A stretch of 64,000 bases of DNA, from assembly GCF_022760965.1 (NCBI RefSeq), contig NZ_JAKVIJ010000005.1, forward strand, positions 1-64,000. Reading direction: 5' to 3'. Positions within the stretch are counted from its first letter, which is position 1. The number at the start of each line of letters is the position of its first letter. Both the position numbers and the translations under genes were made by a program. Origin of the DNA: Simplicispira sedimenti. Its GTDB lineage: Bacteria > Pseudomonadota > Gammaproteobacteria > Burkholderiales > Burkholderiaceae_C. The notes below the pieces were generated by a model. The model ran no database searches. It saw only the letters and a program-made list of their open reading frames with translations, and had not been told where the DNA came from. Positions 23,100-32,174 of this stretch are shown one piece after another.

Positions 23100-24335
23100 T
23101 CAGGTGTGGGCCAGCAGTTCGGCCACATCGGCGCGGTAGGCCTGCAGCGCAGGCAGCAGCGCAGCCAGCAGGGCCACGCCGGTGGCCAGTGCGGGCACCA
23201 GCCATTCGGTGGCCAGCCACAGGCGCCCGGTCACGGGCAGCAGGCCCTGGGCCTGCAGCAGGTAGCCCATCAGTTCGGCCAGGGCATGGCCCAGCACCAG
23301 GCCCAGGCCGGTGGCCAGCAGGGCCAGCCACAGGGCTTCGCACCACAGCAGGCCCGCCACGCGGCGCGGCGGCGCGCCCAACATGCGCAGCATGGCCAGG
23401 TCGGCGCGGCGCTCGCGCACGGCATTCCACAGCGCAATGAACACGCTGAGCGCGGCCACCACCAGCAGCACGGCGCCAAAGGCGCGCAGCACGTCGGCGC
23501 CCACGCCCAGCAGGCGCAGCAGGCGCGTGATTTCCATGGCCGGGGCGGCGGCCTGCAGGGCCGTGTCGCTGTTGATGAGGCGAGGCAGCGAGACGGCGGC
23601 CAGCGGCGTGCGGTAGCGCAGCAGGGCCACGGTGACTTCGCGCTCCTCGCGCAGGGCCTGCAGGTCGTCGGGGGTGTCGGCATGGCCGCTTTCGTGCACC
23701 TGCCAGACCGATTCGGTGCCCGTGAGGATGAGCCGGTCCAGCACACAGCCGCAGGGCGCCAGCACGCCGGTCACGGTGTAGGGGTGATCGCCATGCGCGT
23801 GTCCGCCGCCGCCCAGGCCGTGGCTGCCCACAAACTGCGCGCCCAGCAGGCGGGCATCACCCTGCCCGCCCTGCGCCAGCGCCTGCGCGGCGGTGGCGCC
23901 CAACACGGCCTCCATGGGCTGCTGCCACAGGCGGCCGTGGGCGGGCGTGGCGGCGTAATGCGCCACGTAGGTTGGCTCGGTGCCCACGATGCGGTGGCCC
24001 AGGTAGCTGTCGCCCAGGCTCAGCGGGATGACCTGCTCCACCATGGGGTGGGCCTGCAGGCGCTGCACTTCGGCCAGAGGGATGTTGCCGGTGGGCACGT
24101 CGATGTGGAACACCCCCGCCAGGATGAGTTGCAGCGGGCTGCCCTTGGCGCCCACCACCAGGTCGATGCCGCGCAGGTCGCGCTCGAAGGCCCGGTCGAT
24201 CTGCGTGGCCACCAGCAGCACCAGGGTGATGGCGGCCAAGCCCAGCGTGAGCAGCAGCAGGTTGAGTGCCGTGGCCAGCGGGCGCGACCAGAGGTAGCGC
24301 CAGGACAGGCGGGCCAATTGCGCTATTGTTTTCAT
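23100..24335 (-). CDS. FtsX-like ABC transporter permease (zinc-operon type)
   Basis: A 411-residue MacB/FtsX-type permease. One N-terminal membrane helix (LLLTLGLAAITLVLLVATQ) is followed by a large periplasmic domain (residues ~45-270, with a His/Gly patch GLGGGGHAHGDHPY) and three C-terminal helices (LRAFGAVLLVVAALSVFIAL, LWCEALWLALLATGLGLVLG, WLVPALATGVALLAAL). It should form a complex with the ATPase encoded just upstream, with which it overlaps by 4 bases. In relatives the pair supports zinc acquisition and does not import substrate directly. Confidence 0.85.
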   Translation of the reverse strand: MKTIAQLARLSWRYLWSRPLATALNLLLLTLGLAAITLVLLVATQIDRAFERDLRGIDLVVGAKGSPLQLILAGVFHIDVPTGNIPLAEVQRLQAHPMVEQVIPLSLGDSYLGHRIVGTEPTYVAHYAATPAHGRLWQQPMEAVLGATAAQALAQGGQGDARLLGAQFVGSHGLGGGGHAHGDHPYTVTGVLAPCGCVLDRLILTGTESVWQVHESGHADTPDDLQALREEREVTVALLRYRTPLAAVSLPRLINSDTALQAAAPAMEITRLLRLLGVGADVLRAFGAVLLVVAALSVFIALWNAVRERRADLAMLRMLGAPPRRVAGLLWCEALWLALLATGLGLVLGHALAELMGYLLQAQGLLPVTGRLWLATEWLVPALATGVALLAALLPALQAYRADVAELLAHT

Positions 24336-24372
24336 AGCTGCTTGCGCCCGTCCTGATTGCCTTGGAGGCCAA
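24321..24372. repeat. Dispersed intergenic repeat, copy 4, recruited into coding sequence
   Basis: CGCTATTGTTTTCATAGC and TGCTTGCGCCCGTCCTG match the family. This copy lies across the end of the ATPase gene and the start of the permease gene, supplying the last ~13 codons of the first and the first five codons of the second. Confidence 0.65.
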
Positions 24373-25009
24373 TTTCATTCAAATCCAGCACCTGGGCGCC
24401 GGGCAGTGCCTGGTGCACGCGCCGGTCGTGCGTGGCCACCACCAGGCTGGCGCCGCAGGCGCGGCAGCATTGCTGCAGCAGGTCCAGCGCCTGGGCGGCG
24501 GCTTCGTCGTCCAGGCTGGCGGTGGGCTCGTCGGCCAGCAGCACCGCCGGGCGCAGCAGCACGGCACGGGCCAGGGCCACGCGCTGCGCCTGCCCGCCCG
24601 ACAACTGCGCCGGATAGCGCGCGGCCAGGTCGCCTACGCCCAGGGGGTGCAGCGCCTGTGCGATGGCTGCATCGTCGCGCGGCAGGCCGGCGGCAAAGTA
24701 GGCCAGCGCCAGGTTGTCGTGCACGCTCAGGGCGTGGCTCAGGTGCAGGCGCTGGGGCAAGAAGCCAATGGCCCGTGCGCGCCAGGCGTCGAGCGCGCTG
24801 CCGCGCAGCCCGTCCAGCGCCTGGCCCGCCACGCACACCTGCCCGGCCGTGGGGGTGCGCAGCCCGGCCACCAGCGACAGCCAGGTGGACTTGCCGCTGC
24901 CCGAGCGCCCCTGTACCAGCAGGCTGCCGCCCTGGGGCAGGTCCACATCGGGAAAACGCAGCGGCTGGGCGCCAGCGTAGGTGCACACCAGGCCCTGGGT
25001 GCGGATCAT
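24332..25009 (-). CDS. ABC transporter ATP-binding protein (LolD/MacB type)
   Basis: A 225-residue ATPase with Walker A GRSGSGKST (34-42), Q-loop FLPQRL, signature LSGGQAQRVALARA, Walker B VLLADEPT and the switch His in VVATHD. It overlaps the Zur-like gene (ATGA) and the permease gene, so all three are probably translated together. It powers the FtsX-like permease. The last ~13 residues come from an intergenic repeat and should be dispensable. Confidence 0.9.
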   Translation of the reverse strand: MIRTQGLVCTYAGAQPLRFPDVDLPQGGSLLVQGRSGSGKSTWLSLVAGLRTPTAGQVCVAGQALDGLRGSALDAWRARAIGFLPQRLHLSHALSVHDNLALAYFAAGLPRDDAAIAQALHPLGVGDLAARYPAQLSGGQAQRVALARAVLLRPAVLLADEPTASLDDEAAAQALDLLQQCCRACGASLVVATHDRRVHQALPGAQVLDLNEIGLQGNQDGRKQL

Positions 25010-25476
25010 GCGCCGCGCTCCGGGTGGGCGCAGCCCGCGCACAGGCCGTGCACGGCAATGTCCACGCTCTGGCCCTGGTGGCCCGAGCGCGCCAGGGCGC
25101 GCAGCACTTGCTGCAGGGCGCCCTGCAGGCGGTCGGCACCCTGGTCGAGGCGGAACTGGCGGTGGCAGCCGTCGCACTCAAAACGCGGTGCGCCTTCCTG
25201 CTGCGCCGGGTCGGCCAGGTGGTAGCGCGTGACGCGGGCGCTGTCGATCTGCCGGTGCAGCAGGCCTGCGGCGGCGCAGCGGTCCAGCAGGCGGTACACG
25301 GTGACGCGGTTGACCGCCACCCCGGCCTGCACCAGTGCGGCCTGCACTTCGGCGGGCGACAAGGCCGCCTCGGGCCGTGCGCGGTACAGCGCGGCCAGGG
25401 CGCGTGTGGCCTTGGTCGCACGCATGCCTGCAGGCAGGGCCCAGGCGGTGGTGGAAGGTGCGGAGGGGGTCGGCAT
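25006..25476 (-). CDS. zur: Fur-family regulator, probably Zur (zinc uptake regulator)
   Basis: A ~156-residue Fur-family protein. A winged helix (PAEVQAALVQAGVAVNRVTVYRLLDRCAAAGLLHR) precedes the dimerisation domain. Metal ligands are visible: ECDGCH and GLCAGCAH are the two CxxC pairs of the structural zinc site. Leading an operon of zinc-uptake genes, it most probably senses zinc. Start is uncertain: ATG at 25494, 25476 or 25425. The first two lie in the palindromic operator and none has a ribosome site, so a leaderless message is possible. Confidence 0.82.
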   Translation of the reverse strand: MPTPSAPSTTAWALPAGMRATKATRALAALYRARPEAALSPAEVQAALVQAGVAVNRVTVYRLLDRCAAAGLLHRQIDSARVTRYHLADPAQQEGAPRFECDGCHRQFRLDQGADRLQGALQQVLRALARSGHQGQSVDIAVHGLCAGCAHPERGA

Positions 25477-25500
25477 AATGCAATCGGGTTGCATTATGCC
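25472..25500. promoter_or_regulatory. Perfect palindromic operator, probable Zur box
   Basis: GGCATAATGCAA and TTGCATTATGCC form a perfect 12-bp inverted repeat around a 5-bp spacer. The position covers the possible start codons of the zur-like gene and ends 20 bp from the msrA stop, which fits autoregulation of the whole operon. A Zur target is inferred from the adjacent gene. Confidence 0.78.
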
Positions 25501-25520
25501 GTGGCGGCGCAGCCCGGGCT

Positions 25521-26075
25521 TTACTTCAGGTACTGCGCAAAGGTCTTGCGGAATTTTTCGACCTTGGGGCCCACCACGTAGGCGCAGTAGCCCTGGTGCG
25601 GGTTGTGCGCAAAGTAGTCCTGGTGGTAGTCCTCGGCGGCGCTGTAGTTGTGCAGCGGCAGCACCTCGGTCACCACGGGGGCGCCCAGGCCGCCGTCACG
25701 CTCCAGGGTGTGGATGATGTCCCGCGCCAGTTCGGCGTGCTGAGGGTCTTCAAAGTACACCCCGCTGCGGTACTGCGGGCCCACGTCGTTGCCCTGGCGG
25801 TTGGGGGTGGTCGGGTCGTGAATGCAGAAGAAGATCTCCAGCAGTTCACGCGCGCTCACCTGGGCGGGGTCGAACTGCAGGCGCACTACCTCGGCATGGC
25901 CGGTATCGCCACGGCAGACCTGCTCGTAGCTGGGCTGCGGCACATGGCCGTTGCAGTAGCCCGACTCCACCGCCACCACGCCGCGCACGCGGCGGTACAC
26001 CGCGTCCAGGCACCAGAAGCACCCGCCGCCCAGGGTGAGGGTTTGCAGAGGCTGGGCGGTGGCGGCGTGGGTCAT
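25521..26075 (-). CDS. msrA: Peptide methionine sulfoxide reductase A
   Basis: A 184-residue enzyme that reduces methionine-S-sulfoxide in proteins. The active-site motif GGGCFWC carries catalytic Cys19. ESGYCNG, GHAEVVRLQFDP and IHDPTTPNRQGNDVGPQYRS are family signatures. Near the C-terminus HNPHQGYC supplies a likely resolving cysteine. Length is normal, and no MsrB domain is fused. It lies just upstream of the zinc operon on the same strand but has no obvious link to it. Confidence 0.94.
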   Translation of the reverse strand: MTHAATAQPLQTLTLGGGCFWCLDAVYRRVRGVVAVESGYCNGHVPQPSYEQVCRGDTGHAEVVRLQFDPAQVSARELLEIFFCIHDPTTPNRQGNDVGPQYRSGVYFEDPQHAELARDIIHTLERDGGLGAPVVTEVLPLHNYSAAEDYHQDYFAHNPHQGYCAYVVGPKVEKFRKTFAQYLK

Positions 26076-26096
26076 GGCGGTGCTCCTTGGTCTATG

Positions 26097-26876
26097 TCAG
26101 GCGACATTCAAGTCTGACACTTGCACCATGGCGGTGTCGGCTGCGTGCTCAACCACCATTTTTCGCACACGGTCTTGCCACAGCGCGCCAAAGCGGGCCA
26201 GTTCTGCGGCGCTGGCCTGGCCGGAGATGGCCTTGGGCATCAGGGCTTTCATTTCATCGGGCCAGGGCACCACGCTGCCATCGAGCCGGACCTGCACGGC
26301 CTGGCCTGTGTCCTTGCGGCGCAGTCCCAGCACGCCTTGCAGGCTGCCCGCGCCAAACACCAGCAGGTTGTTGCGCGCAAAGCGGTGCGCGGAGCCGATG
26401 CCCTGAAAGCCGGTTTCGGGCGCCGCACCGGTGATCAGTTGTGCGACCGAGGCAATCACGCCGGTCACGCCGCTGTCGCGTGCGTCGCGCATCAGCACCT
26501 CGACCTCGCCACGCACCGGCATCTCGCTGCCGTACAGCGCACGCAGGCCGTGCAGGGTCATCAGCCAGGCGCCTGCCACCGTGGGGCAGGAATGGCCTGC
26601 CAGGCGCACGGCGTCGGCATAACGGTATTCCATGACGCCATCCTGCGCCGCACCCAGGAACTGGGCCAGCGGGTCGCGCAGGATGAGACTGGGGGCTTGG
26701 GCATAGAAGGCGGGCATGCCCTGGTCGCGGGTTTCGGTGGTCATTTCGGTGGATCCTGCGCCGCCACAGGCCTGCAAGCCCAGCGCCGCGACGACCAACA
26801 GGCCCGTACCTGTCTTGATCCAATCGCGCCGCCGAAGCTGTGCCTGGACGGATGGTTCAGTGTTCAAGGAGTGCAT
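26097..26876 (-). CDS. Tat-type lipoprotein, FmdE-like domain
   Basis: A 259-residue protein. The N-terminus has RRRDWIK followed by a hydrophobic stretch and LQAC, which reads as a twin-arginine signal joined to a lipobox. The mature part contains YADAVRLAGHSCPTVAGAWLM, the FmdE-like GHxCP motif, and later VTGVIASVAQLITGAAPETGFQGIG. FmdE-like proteins are linked to metal or cofactor handling, and Tat export implies a folded, possibly metal-bound protein. The assignment is by motif only. The ATG at 26876 gives the best signal peptide. Confidence 0.6.
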   Translation of the reverse strand: MHSLNTEPSVQAQLRRRDWIKTGTGLLVVAALGLQACGGAGSTEMTTETRDQGMPAFYAQAPSLILRDPLAQFLGAAQDGVMEYRYADAVRLAGHSCPTVAGAWLMTLHGLRALYGSEMPVRGEVEVLMRDARDSGVTGVIASVAQLITGAAPETGFQGIGSAHRFARNNLLVFGAGSLQGVLGLRRKDTGQAVQVRLDGSVVPWPDEMKALMPKAISGQASAAELARFGALWQDRVRKMVVEHAADTAMVQVSDLNVA

Positions 26877-27016
26877 GCTGTGGCTCCCTAAGCTGAAAAG
26901 CCACATTCCAGTGCGAACGATTGTCAACCATTCGCAATCCTGGGAGGGCAATCCGGTTTTGACGCGGCGCAATCCTGGGGCCGATGATCGACTTGGCGTG
27001 CTGCCATACCCCTCCA

Positions 27017-27068
27017 TTGACCCACCGGAACGCATTTGCTATATTACTAACCAGTCAGTCATTAACTT
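27017..27068 (+). promoter_or_regulatory. Promoter and likely TetR operator of the efflux operon
   Basis: TTGACC (27017-27022) and TATATT (27040-27045) are 17 bp apart, a near-ideal sigma-70 promoter. Directly downstream ACTAACCAGTCAGTCATTAA resembles operators of TetR-family efflux regulators and would overlap the transcription start. The regulator gene begins 33 bp after the -10 box. Confidence 0.75.
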
Positions 27069-27077
27069 GGTTCCGAT

Positions 27078-27746
27078 TTGTCCGATTCTGCTCTCCCCTC
27101 CTCCCACAGCAAACGCGAGCGCCGCAAGGAAGCGCGCCCCGGCGAGTTGTTGGACGCCGCGCTCGACCTGTTCGTCGAGAAGGGCTATGCCGCCACGCGG
27201 GTGGAGGAAGTGGCCGCACGGGCCGGGGTGTCCAAGGGCACGCTGTTTCTGTACTTCCCCAGCAAGGAAGAGCTGTTCAAGGCCGTGGTGCGTGAAAACA
27301 TCGTGGGCCGCTTTGCCGAGTGGCGCAACGAACTGCTGCACTACGAGGGCAGCACCGCCGACATGCTGCGCTATGGCTACCGCACCTGGTGGGAATCCAT
27401 CGGCTCCACACGCGCCTCGGGCATCACCAAGCTCATTCTGAGCGAGGCCTGCAACTTCCCCGACATCACGGCCTTTTACCAGCAGGAAGTCATCCTGCCA
27501 GGCCAAGAAATGATCCGCGCGCTGCTGAAACGCGGCATCGACCGGGGCGAATTCCGCCCGGTGCCATTGGAATATGCGGTGTTCACGGTGCTGGCGCCCA
27601 TGATCTTCCTGATGCTGTGGAAGCACTCGGTAGGCGCCTGCGTGCCGGTGGACATGAAATTCGATCCCGAGCGCTACATCGCCAGCCAGGTCGAGACCCT
27701 GCTCCATGGGCTGCTGGCCAACCCTCCCTCCTCTACCCAACCCTGA
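27078..27746 (+). CDS. TetR family repressor of an RND efflux operon
   Basis: A 222-residue regulator. The N-terminal DNA-binding domain shows GELLDAALDLFVEKGYAATRVEEVAARAGVSKGTLFLYFPSKEELF, a textbook TetR helix-turn-helix. The C-terminal helical ligand domain includes LILSEACNFPDITAFYQQEV and LAPMIFLMLW. It starts with TTG at 27078, close behind a strong promoter, and leads the adaptor and pump genes, so it probably represses them and itself until a toxic compound binds. Confidence 0.9.
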   Translation: MSDSALPSSHSKRERRKEARPGELLDAALDLFVEKGYAATRVEEVAARAGVSKGTLFLYFPSKEELFKAVVRENIVGRFAEWRNELLHYEGSTADMLRYGYRTWWESIGSTRASGITKLILSEACNFPDITAFYQQEVILPGQEMIRALLKRGIDRGEFRPVPLEYAVFTVLAPMIFLMLWKHSVGACVPVDMKFDPERYIASQVETLLHGLLANPPSSTQP

Positions 27747-27754
27747 GTTCCCCC

Positions 27755-28939
27755 ATGAAACGCTGGATTCCCTGGACCGTCGCCGCCGTTGTTGTCGTCC
27801 TGGTCGGTGCGGGCACGCTGCGCGCCCTGGGTGCGCGCAAGGCACAGCAACAAGCGCTGGCGACCGCCGCCGCCCCGGAAGTGGTGATGCAGATCGCCAG
27901 CAACGAGTTGTGGGTGGCGCGGCGCCAGAGCCTGCCGCTGACCGTGCCCCTGACCGGCACCGTGCGTGCCGTGCAGACGGCCTTCATCAAGGCGCGGGTG
28001 CCGGGCGAGGTGCAGGGCCTGACCTTGCGCGAGGGCGACAGCGTGCGCAGCGGCCAGGAGGTAGCGCGCATCGACCCCACCGAGTTGCAGGCGCGCGTAC
28101 GCCAGGCGCAGCAGCAGGCCGACGCCGCACGCGCCCAGGTGGACATTGCGCAACGCCAGTTCAGCAACAACCGCGCCCTGGTGGACCAGGGCTTCATCTC
28201 GCGCACCGCGCTGGACACCTCGCAGGCCAACCTCGGCGCCGCACAGGCCAGCCACCAGGCCGCACTGGCCGCCGTGGACGTGGCCCAGAAGTCGCTGGCC
28301 GACGCCGTGCTGCGCAGTCCGTTGGCCGGACAGGTGGCGCAGCGCCTGGTACAGAACGGCGAGCGCGTGGCCGTGGACACACGCATCCTGGAGGTGGTGG
28401 ACCTCTCGCGCATGGAACTGGAAGCACAACTGGCACCGGCCGATGCGCTGGGCGTGCGCGTGGGCCAGAAAGCGCAACTGGCCATCGAAGGCAGCGGGCA
28501 GACCGTGCAGGCCACGGTGCTGCGCATCAGCCCCAGCGCCCAGAGCGGCAGCCGCGCCGTGCCGGTGTACCTGGGCGTGGAGCGCGGCCCCGACACGCCA
28601 GCGCTGCGCCATGGCCTGTTTGTGCAGGGACGGCTGGATGTGGGCCAGGCGGAGCGCCTGGTGGTGCCGCTGGAATCGGTGCGCATCGACCGGCCCGTGC
28701 CCTATGTGCAGGTGGCCGACCAGGGCCGCGTGGCCCATGTGACCGTGCAGCAGGGCGAACGTTTCGAAGCCCAGGGCCAGACCTTGGTAGCCGTGCAGGG
28801 CGTGCCCGAGGGCGCGGCCGTGCTGGCGGGGCGCGTGGGTGCGTTACCCGTGGGCACGCGGCTGCGCCTGCCCGAAACGGCTGCAGCGCCCTCTTCTGCC
28901 CCAGCGGCGACTCCCGCTGCCAGCGCATCAGCACGCTAA
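27755..28939 (+). CDS. RND efflux periplasmic adaptor (HlyD/MFP family)
   Basis: A 394-residue adaptor with an N-terminal membrane anchor (residues 5-25), a split lipoyl domain (ARVPGEVQGLTLREGDSVRSGQEVARID at ~80-107 and LRSPLAGQVAQRLVQNGERV), an alpha-helical hairpin (~108-185) and beta-barrel and membrane-proximal domains. It links the inner-membrane pump to the TolC-type channel encoded ~4.4 kb downstream. It begins eight bases after the TetR gene. The last ~25 residues are an Ala/Pro/Ser-rich tail. Confidence 0.92.
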   Translation: MKRWIPWTVAAVVVVLVGAGTLRALGARKAQQQALATAAAPEVVMQIASNELWVARRQSLPLTVPLTGTVRAVQTAFIKARVPGEVQGLTLREGDSVRSGQEVARIDPTELQARVRQAQQQADAARAQVDIAQRQFSNNRALVDQGFISRTALDTSQANLGAAQASHQAALAAVDVAQKSLADAVLRSPLAGQVAQRLVQNGERVAVDTRILEVVDLSRMELEAQLAPADALGVRVGQKAQLAIEGSGQTVQATVLRISPSAQSGSRAVPVYLGVERGPDTPALRHGLFVQGRLDVGQAERLVVPLESVRIDRPVPYVQVADQGRVAHVTVQQGERFEAQGQTLVAVQGVPEGAAVLAGRVGALPVGTRLRLPETAAAPSSAPAATPAASASAR

Positions 28940-28948
28940 GGACGCAGC

Positions 28949-31900
28949 ATGTGGTTCACCAAGGTCAGCCTCAAGAATCCGGTGTTCGCCACCATGGTCA
29001 TGCTGGCCATCGTGGTGCTGGGAGCGTTTTCCTACCAGCGCCTCAAGGTGGATCAGTTCCCCGAGATTGATTTTCCGGTGGTGGTGGTCACTGCGGACTA
29101 CCCCGGTGCCTCGCCTGAAATCGTCGAGAGCGAGGTCACAAAAAAGATCGAGGAAGGCGTCAACTCCATCGCGGGCATCAACGCGCTGACCTCGCGCAGC
29201 TACGAGGGCTCGGCCGTCGTCATCATCGAGTTCGAGCTGCACATCGATGGGCGCCAGGCCGCCGAGGACGTGCGCGAGAAAATGGCCACCGTGCGCACGC
29301 AGTTCCGCGACGAGGTCAAGGAACCGCGCGTGCTGCGCTTCGACCCGTCCAGCCGCCCTGTGTGGTCGCTGGCCGTGCTGCCCGATGGCGACGCCGCCAC
29401 GCGCCAAAGCGCCGTGGAGCTGACCACCTGGTCCGACCAGACCCTGAAAAAGCGCCTGGAGAACGTGCGCGGCGTGGGCGCCGTGACGCTGGTGGGCGCC
29501 ACCAAGCGCGAGATCAACATCTACCTGGACCCCAAGGCGCTGGAGGCCTACGGCATCACCCCCGAACAGGTGGCGCAGGCCGTGCGCACCGAGAACCAGG
29601 ACCTGCCGCTGGGCTCGGTGCGCTCGCTCACGCAGGACCGCATGGTGCAGATCGACGCCCGCATGCAGCGCCCCGAGGACTTTGGCCGCATCATCGTGGC
29701 ACGCCGGGGCGGCCAGCCGGTGCGTGTGGACCAGATCGCCCGCGTGCAGGACGGCCCGCAGGAGGCCGAAAGCCTGGCCCTGTACAACGGCGAACGCACG
29801 CTGCTGCTGCAGGTGCAAAAGGCCCAGGGCGAAAACACCATCGACGTGGTCGATGGCCTGAACGCCGCCGTGCAAACGCTGCGCAAGGAACTGCCCCCCG
29901 GCGTGCGGCTGGAGACCATTGGCGACAGCTCGCGCCCCATCCGCGTGGCCGTGAACAACGTGCGCCAGACGCTGATCGAGGGCGCCATCCTCACGGTGCT
30001 GATCGTGTTTCTATTCCTCAATTCGTGGCGCTCGACCGTCATCACGGGGCTGACGCTGCCGATTGCGCTCATCGGCACCTTTTTGTTCATGCACATGTTC
30101 GGCTTCACCATCAACATGATCACGCTGATGGCGCTGAGCCTGTGCGTGGGCCTGCTGATCGACGACGCCATCGTGGTGCGCGAGAACATCGTGCGCCATG
30201 TGCAGATGGGCAAGGGGCCCTACGCAGCGGCCATGGACGGCACGCAGGAAATCGGCCTGGCGGTGCTGGCCACCACGCTGTCCATCGTGGCGGTGTTTCT
30301 GCCCATTGGCTTCATGGGCGGCATCATCGGCAAGTTCTTCCACGAGTTCGGCATCACCATCGTCGCAGCGGTACTGATCTCGATGTTCGTGAGCTTCACG
30401 CTCGATCCCATGCTGTCGTCTGTGTGGCACGACCCCAGCATCCATGCCCACGGCCAGAAGGTGACTCCGGTCACCTTCTACGACAAGACCATTGGCCGCG
30501 TGACGGGCTGGTTCGACCATGCCACCGACGCCCTGGCCGAGTTCTACCAACGGCTGCTGCGCTGGTCTCTGGTGCACAAACTCAAGACCCTGGCGCTGGC
30601 GCTGGGCATCTTCGTGCTCAGCGTGTTCATGGTGCCCATGCTGGGCACGGAGTTTGCACCCAAGGCCGACTTTTCCGAGACCATGGTGAACTTCTACGTG
30701 CCGGTAGGCGCCTCCATTGAGGCCACCGAGATGAAGACCCGCCAGGTCGAGGCCGTGATCCGCGCAATGCCCGAGGTGCGCTACACGCTCTCGACCATCA
30801 ACACCGGCACCACGCAGGGCAAGATCTACGCCAGCATCTACATCCGCTTGGCCGACCGCAAGGACCGCGAGCGCAACGTGGACCAGATGTCCGCCGTGCT
30901 GCGCGAGCAATTGCGCGCCATCCCCGGCATCACCGTCACGCACGTGGGCCTGCTCGACCCCGTGGGCGGGCAAAAGCAGATCGAGTTTTCGCTCCAGGGC
31001 CCGGACCAGCAGGAGCTGGCACGCCTGACGCGCGAGATCAGCGCCAAGATCCGCGACATCCCCGGCCTGGTGGACCTGGATTCAAGCGTCAAGCCCGACA
31101 AGCCGGTGATTGCGCTGGACGTGCGGCGCGATGCAGCCTCGGACCTGGGCCTGTCGGTCATGTCGATGGCGCAGTCGCTGCGCACGCTGATTGCCGGGCA
31201 GACGGTGGGCAACTGGAGCGCGCCCGACAACCAGACCTATGACGTGAACGTGCGCCTGGCGCCCGAAGCCCGCGACAACCCGCAGGACCTGGAATACCTG
31301 CCCTTTGCCCTGAGCGCCGCCGATGGCAGCAGCCGCATCGTGCGCCTGGGTCAGGTGGCGCAGGTGCGCGAATCCACGGGCCCCAACCAGATCAACCGGC
31401 GCAGCCTGACGCGCGAAGTGGCCGTCAACGCCAACGTGTACCAACGCTCGGCGGGCGAGGTATCTGCCGACATCCGCAAGGTGCTGGACAGCACGGCCTT
31501 CCCGCCGGGCTACCGCTACCAGTTTGGTGGCTCCACCAAGAACATGCAGGAGTCGTTCAGCTACGCCGTGTCGGCCCTGGCCATGGCGATCATCTTCATC
31601 TACATGATCCTGGCAAGCCAGTTCAAGAGCTTTTTGCAGCCGCTGGCACTGATGACCTCGCTGCCGCTCACGCTCATCGGGGTGGTGCTGGCCCTGCTGA
31701 TGTTCCGCTCCACGCTGTCCATCTTCTCGGTCATCGGGGTGGTCATGCTCATGGGGCTGGTGACCAAGAACGCCATTTTGCTGGTGGACTTTGCCATCCG
31801 CGCCCGTGACGAGCACACCGACGACCAAGGCCGCACCGTGCCCGGCCTGCCGCGCGCCGAGGCCCTGCTGCTGGCGGCCCGCGTGCGCCTGCGCCCCATC

Positions 31901-32122
31901 CTGATGACCACGCTGGCCATGATCTTCGGCATGGTGCCGCTGGCCTTTGCGCTGAGCGAAGGCTCCGAGCAGCGCGCCCCCATGGGCCAGGCTGTGATTG
32001 GTGGGGTGATCACCTCGTCCCTGCTCACCCTGGTGGTGGTGCCGGTGGTTTATTGCTACATGGACGATCTGGCGCAATGGGCGCGCCGCCATTGGGGCAA
32101 AAACCAGGCAAGCCCGACTTAA
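28949..32122 (+). CDS. RND family efflux pump (AcrB/HAE1 type)
   Basis: A 1057-residue inner-membrane pump with the twelve-helix, two-large-loop RND layout. It begins MWFTKVSLKNPVFATMVMLAI. The proton-relay pair is Asp405-Asp406 in GLLIDDAIVVREN, and the second half has GLVTKNAILLVDFA. The porter loops include DYPGASPEIVESEVTKKIE. It should export lipophilic drugs or solvents with the adaptor and TolC homologue. Length and motifs indicate an intact gene. Confidence 0.93.
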   Translation: MWFTKVSLKNPVFATMVMLAIVVLGAFSYQRLKVDQFPEIDFPVVVVTADYPGASPEIVESEVTKKIEEGVNSIAGINALTSRSYEGSAVVIIEFELHIDGRQAAEDVREKMATVRTQFRDEVKEPRVLRFDPSSRPVWSLAVLPDGDAATRQSAVELTTWSDQTLKKRLENVRGVGAVTLVGATKREINIYLDPKALEAYGITPEQVAQAVRTENQDLPLGSVRSLTQDRMVQIDARMQRPEDFGRIIVARRGGQPVRVDQIARVQDGPQEAESLALYNGERTLLLQVQKAQGENTIDVVDGLNAAVQTLRKELPPGVRLETIGDSSRPIRVAVNNVRQTLIEGAILTVLIVFLFLNSWRSTVITGLTLPIALIGTFLFMHMFGFTINMITLMALSLCVGLLIDDAIVVRENIVRHVQMGKGPYAAAMDGTQEIGLAVLATTLSIVAVFLPIGFMGGIIGKFFHEFGITIVAAVLISMFVSFTLDPMLSSVWHDPSIHAHGQKVTPVTFYDKTIGRVTGWFDHATDALAEFYQRLLRWSLVHKLKTLALALGIFVLSVFMVPMLGTEFAPKADFSETMVNFYVPVGASIEATEMKTRQVEAVIRAMPEVRYTLSTINTGTTQGKIYASIYIRLADRKDRERNVDQMSAVLREQLRAIPGITVTHVGLLDPVGGQKQIEFSLQGPDQQELARLTREISAKIRDIPGLVDLDSSVKPDKPVIALDVRRDAASDLGLSVMSMAQSLRTLIAGQTVGNWSAPDNQTYDVNVRLAPEARDNPQDLEYLPFALSAADGSSRIVRLGQVAQVRESTGPNQINRRSLTREVAVNANVYQRSAGEVSADIRKVLDSTAFPPGYRYQFGGSTKNMQESFSYAVSALAMAIIFIYMILASQFKSFLQPLALMTSLPLTLIGVVLALLMFRSTLSIFSVIGVVMLMGLVTKNAILLVDFAIRARDEHTDDQGRTVPGLPRAEALLLAARVRLRPILMTTLAMIFGMVPLAFALSEGSEQRAPMGQAVIGGVITSSLLTLVVVPVVYCYMDDLAQWARRHWGKNQASPT

Positions 32123-32174
32123 AATCAAGGGTTTGTCCCGATCCGCCCCCCCTATTCCTCTTTGGAGCCCCGCC

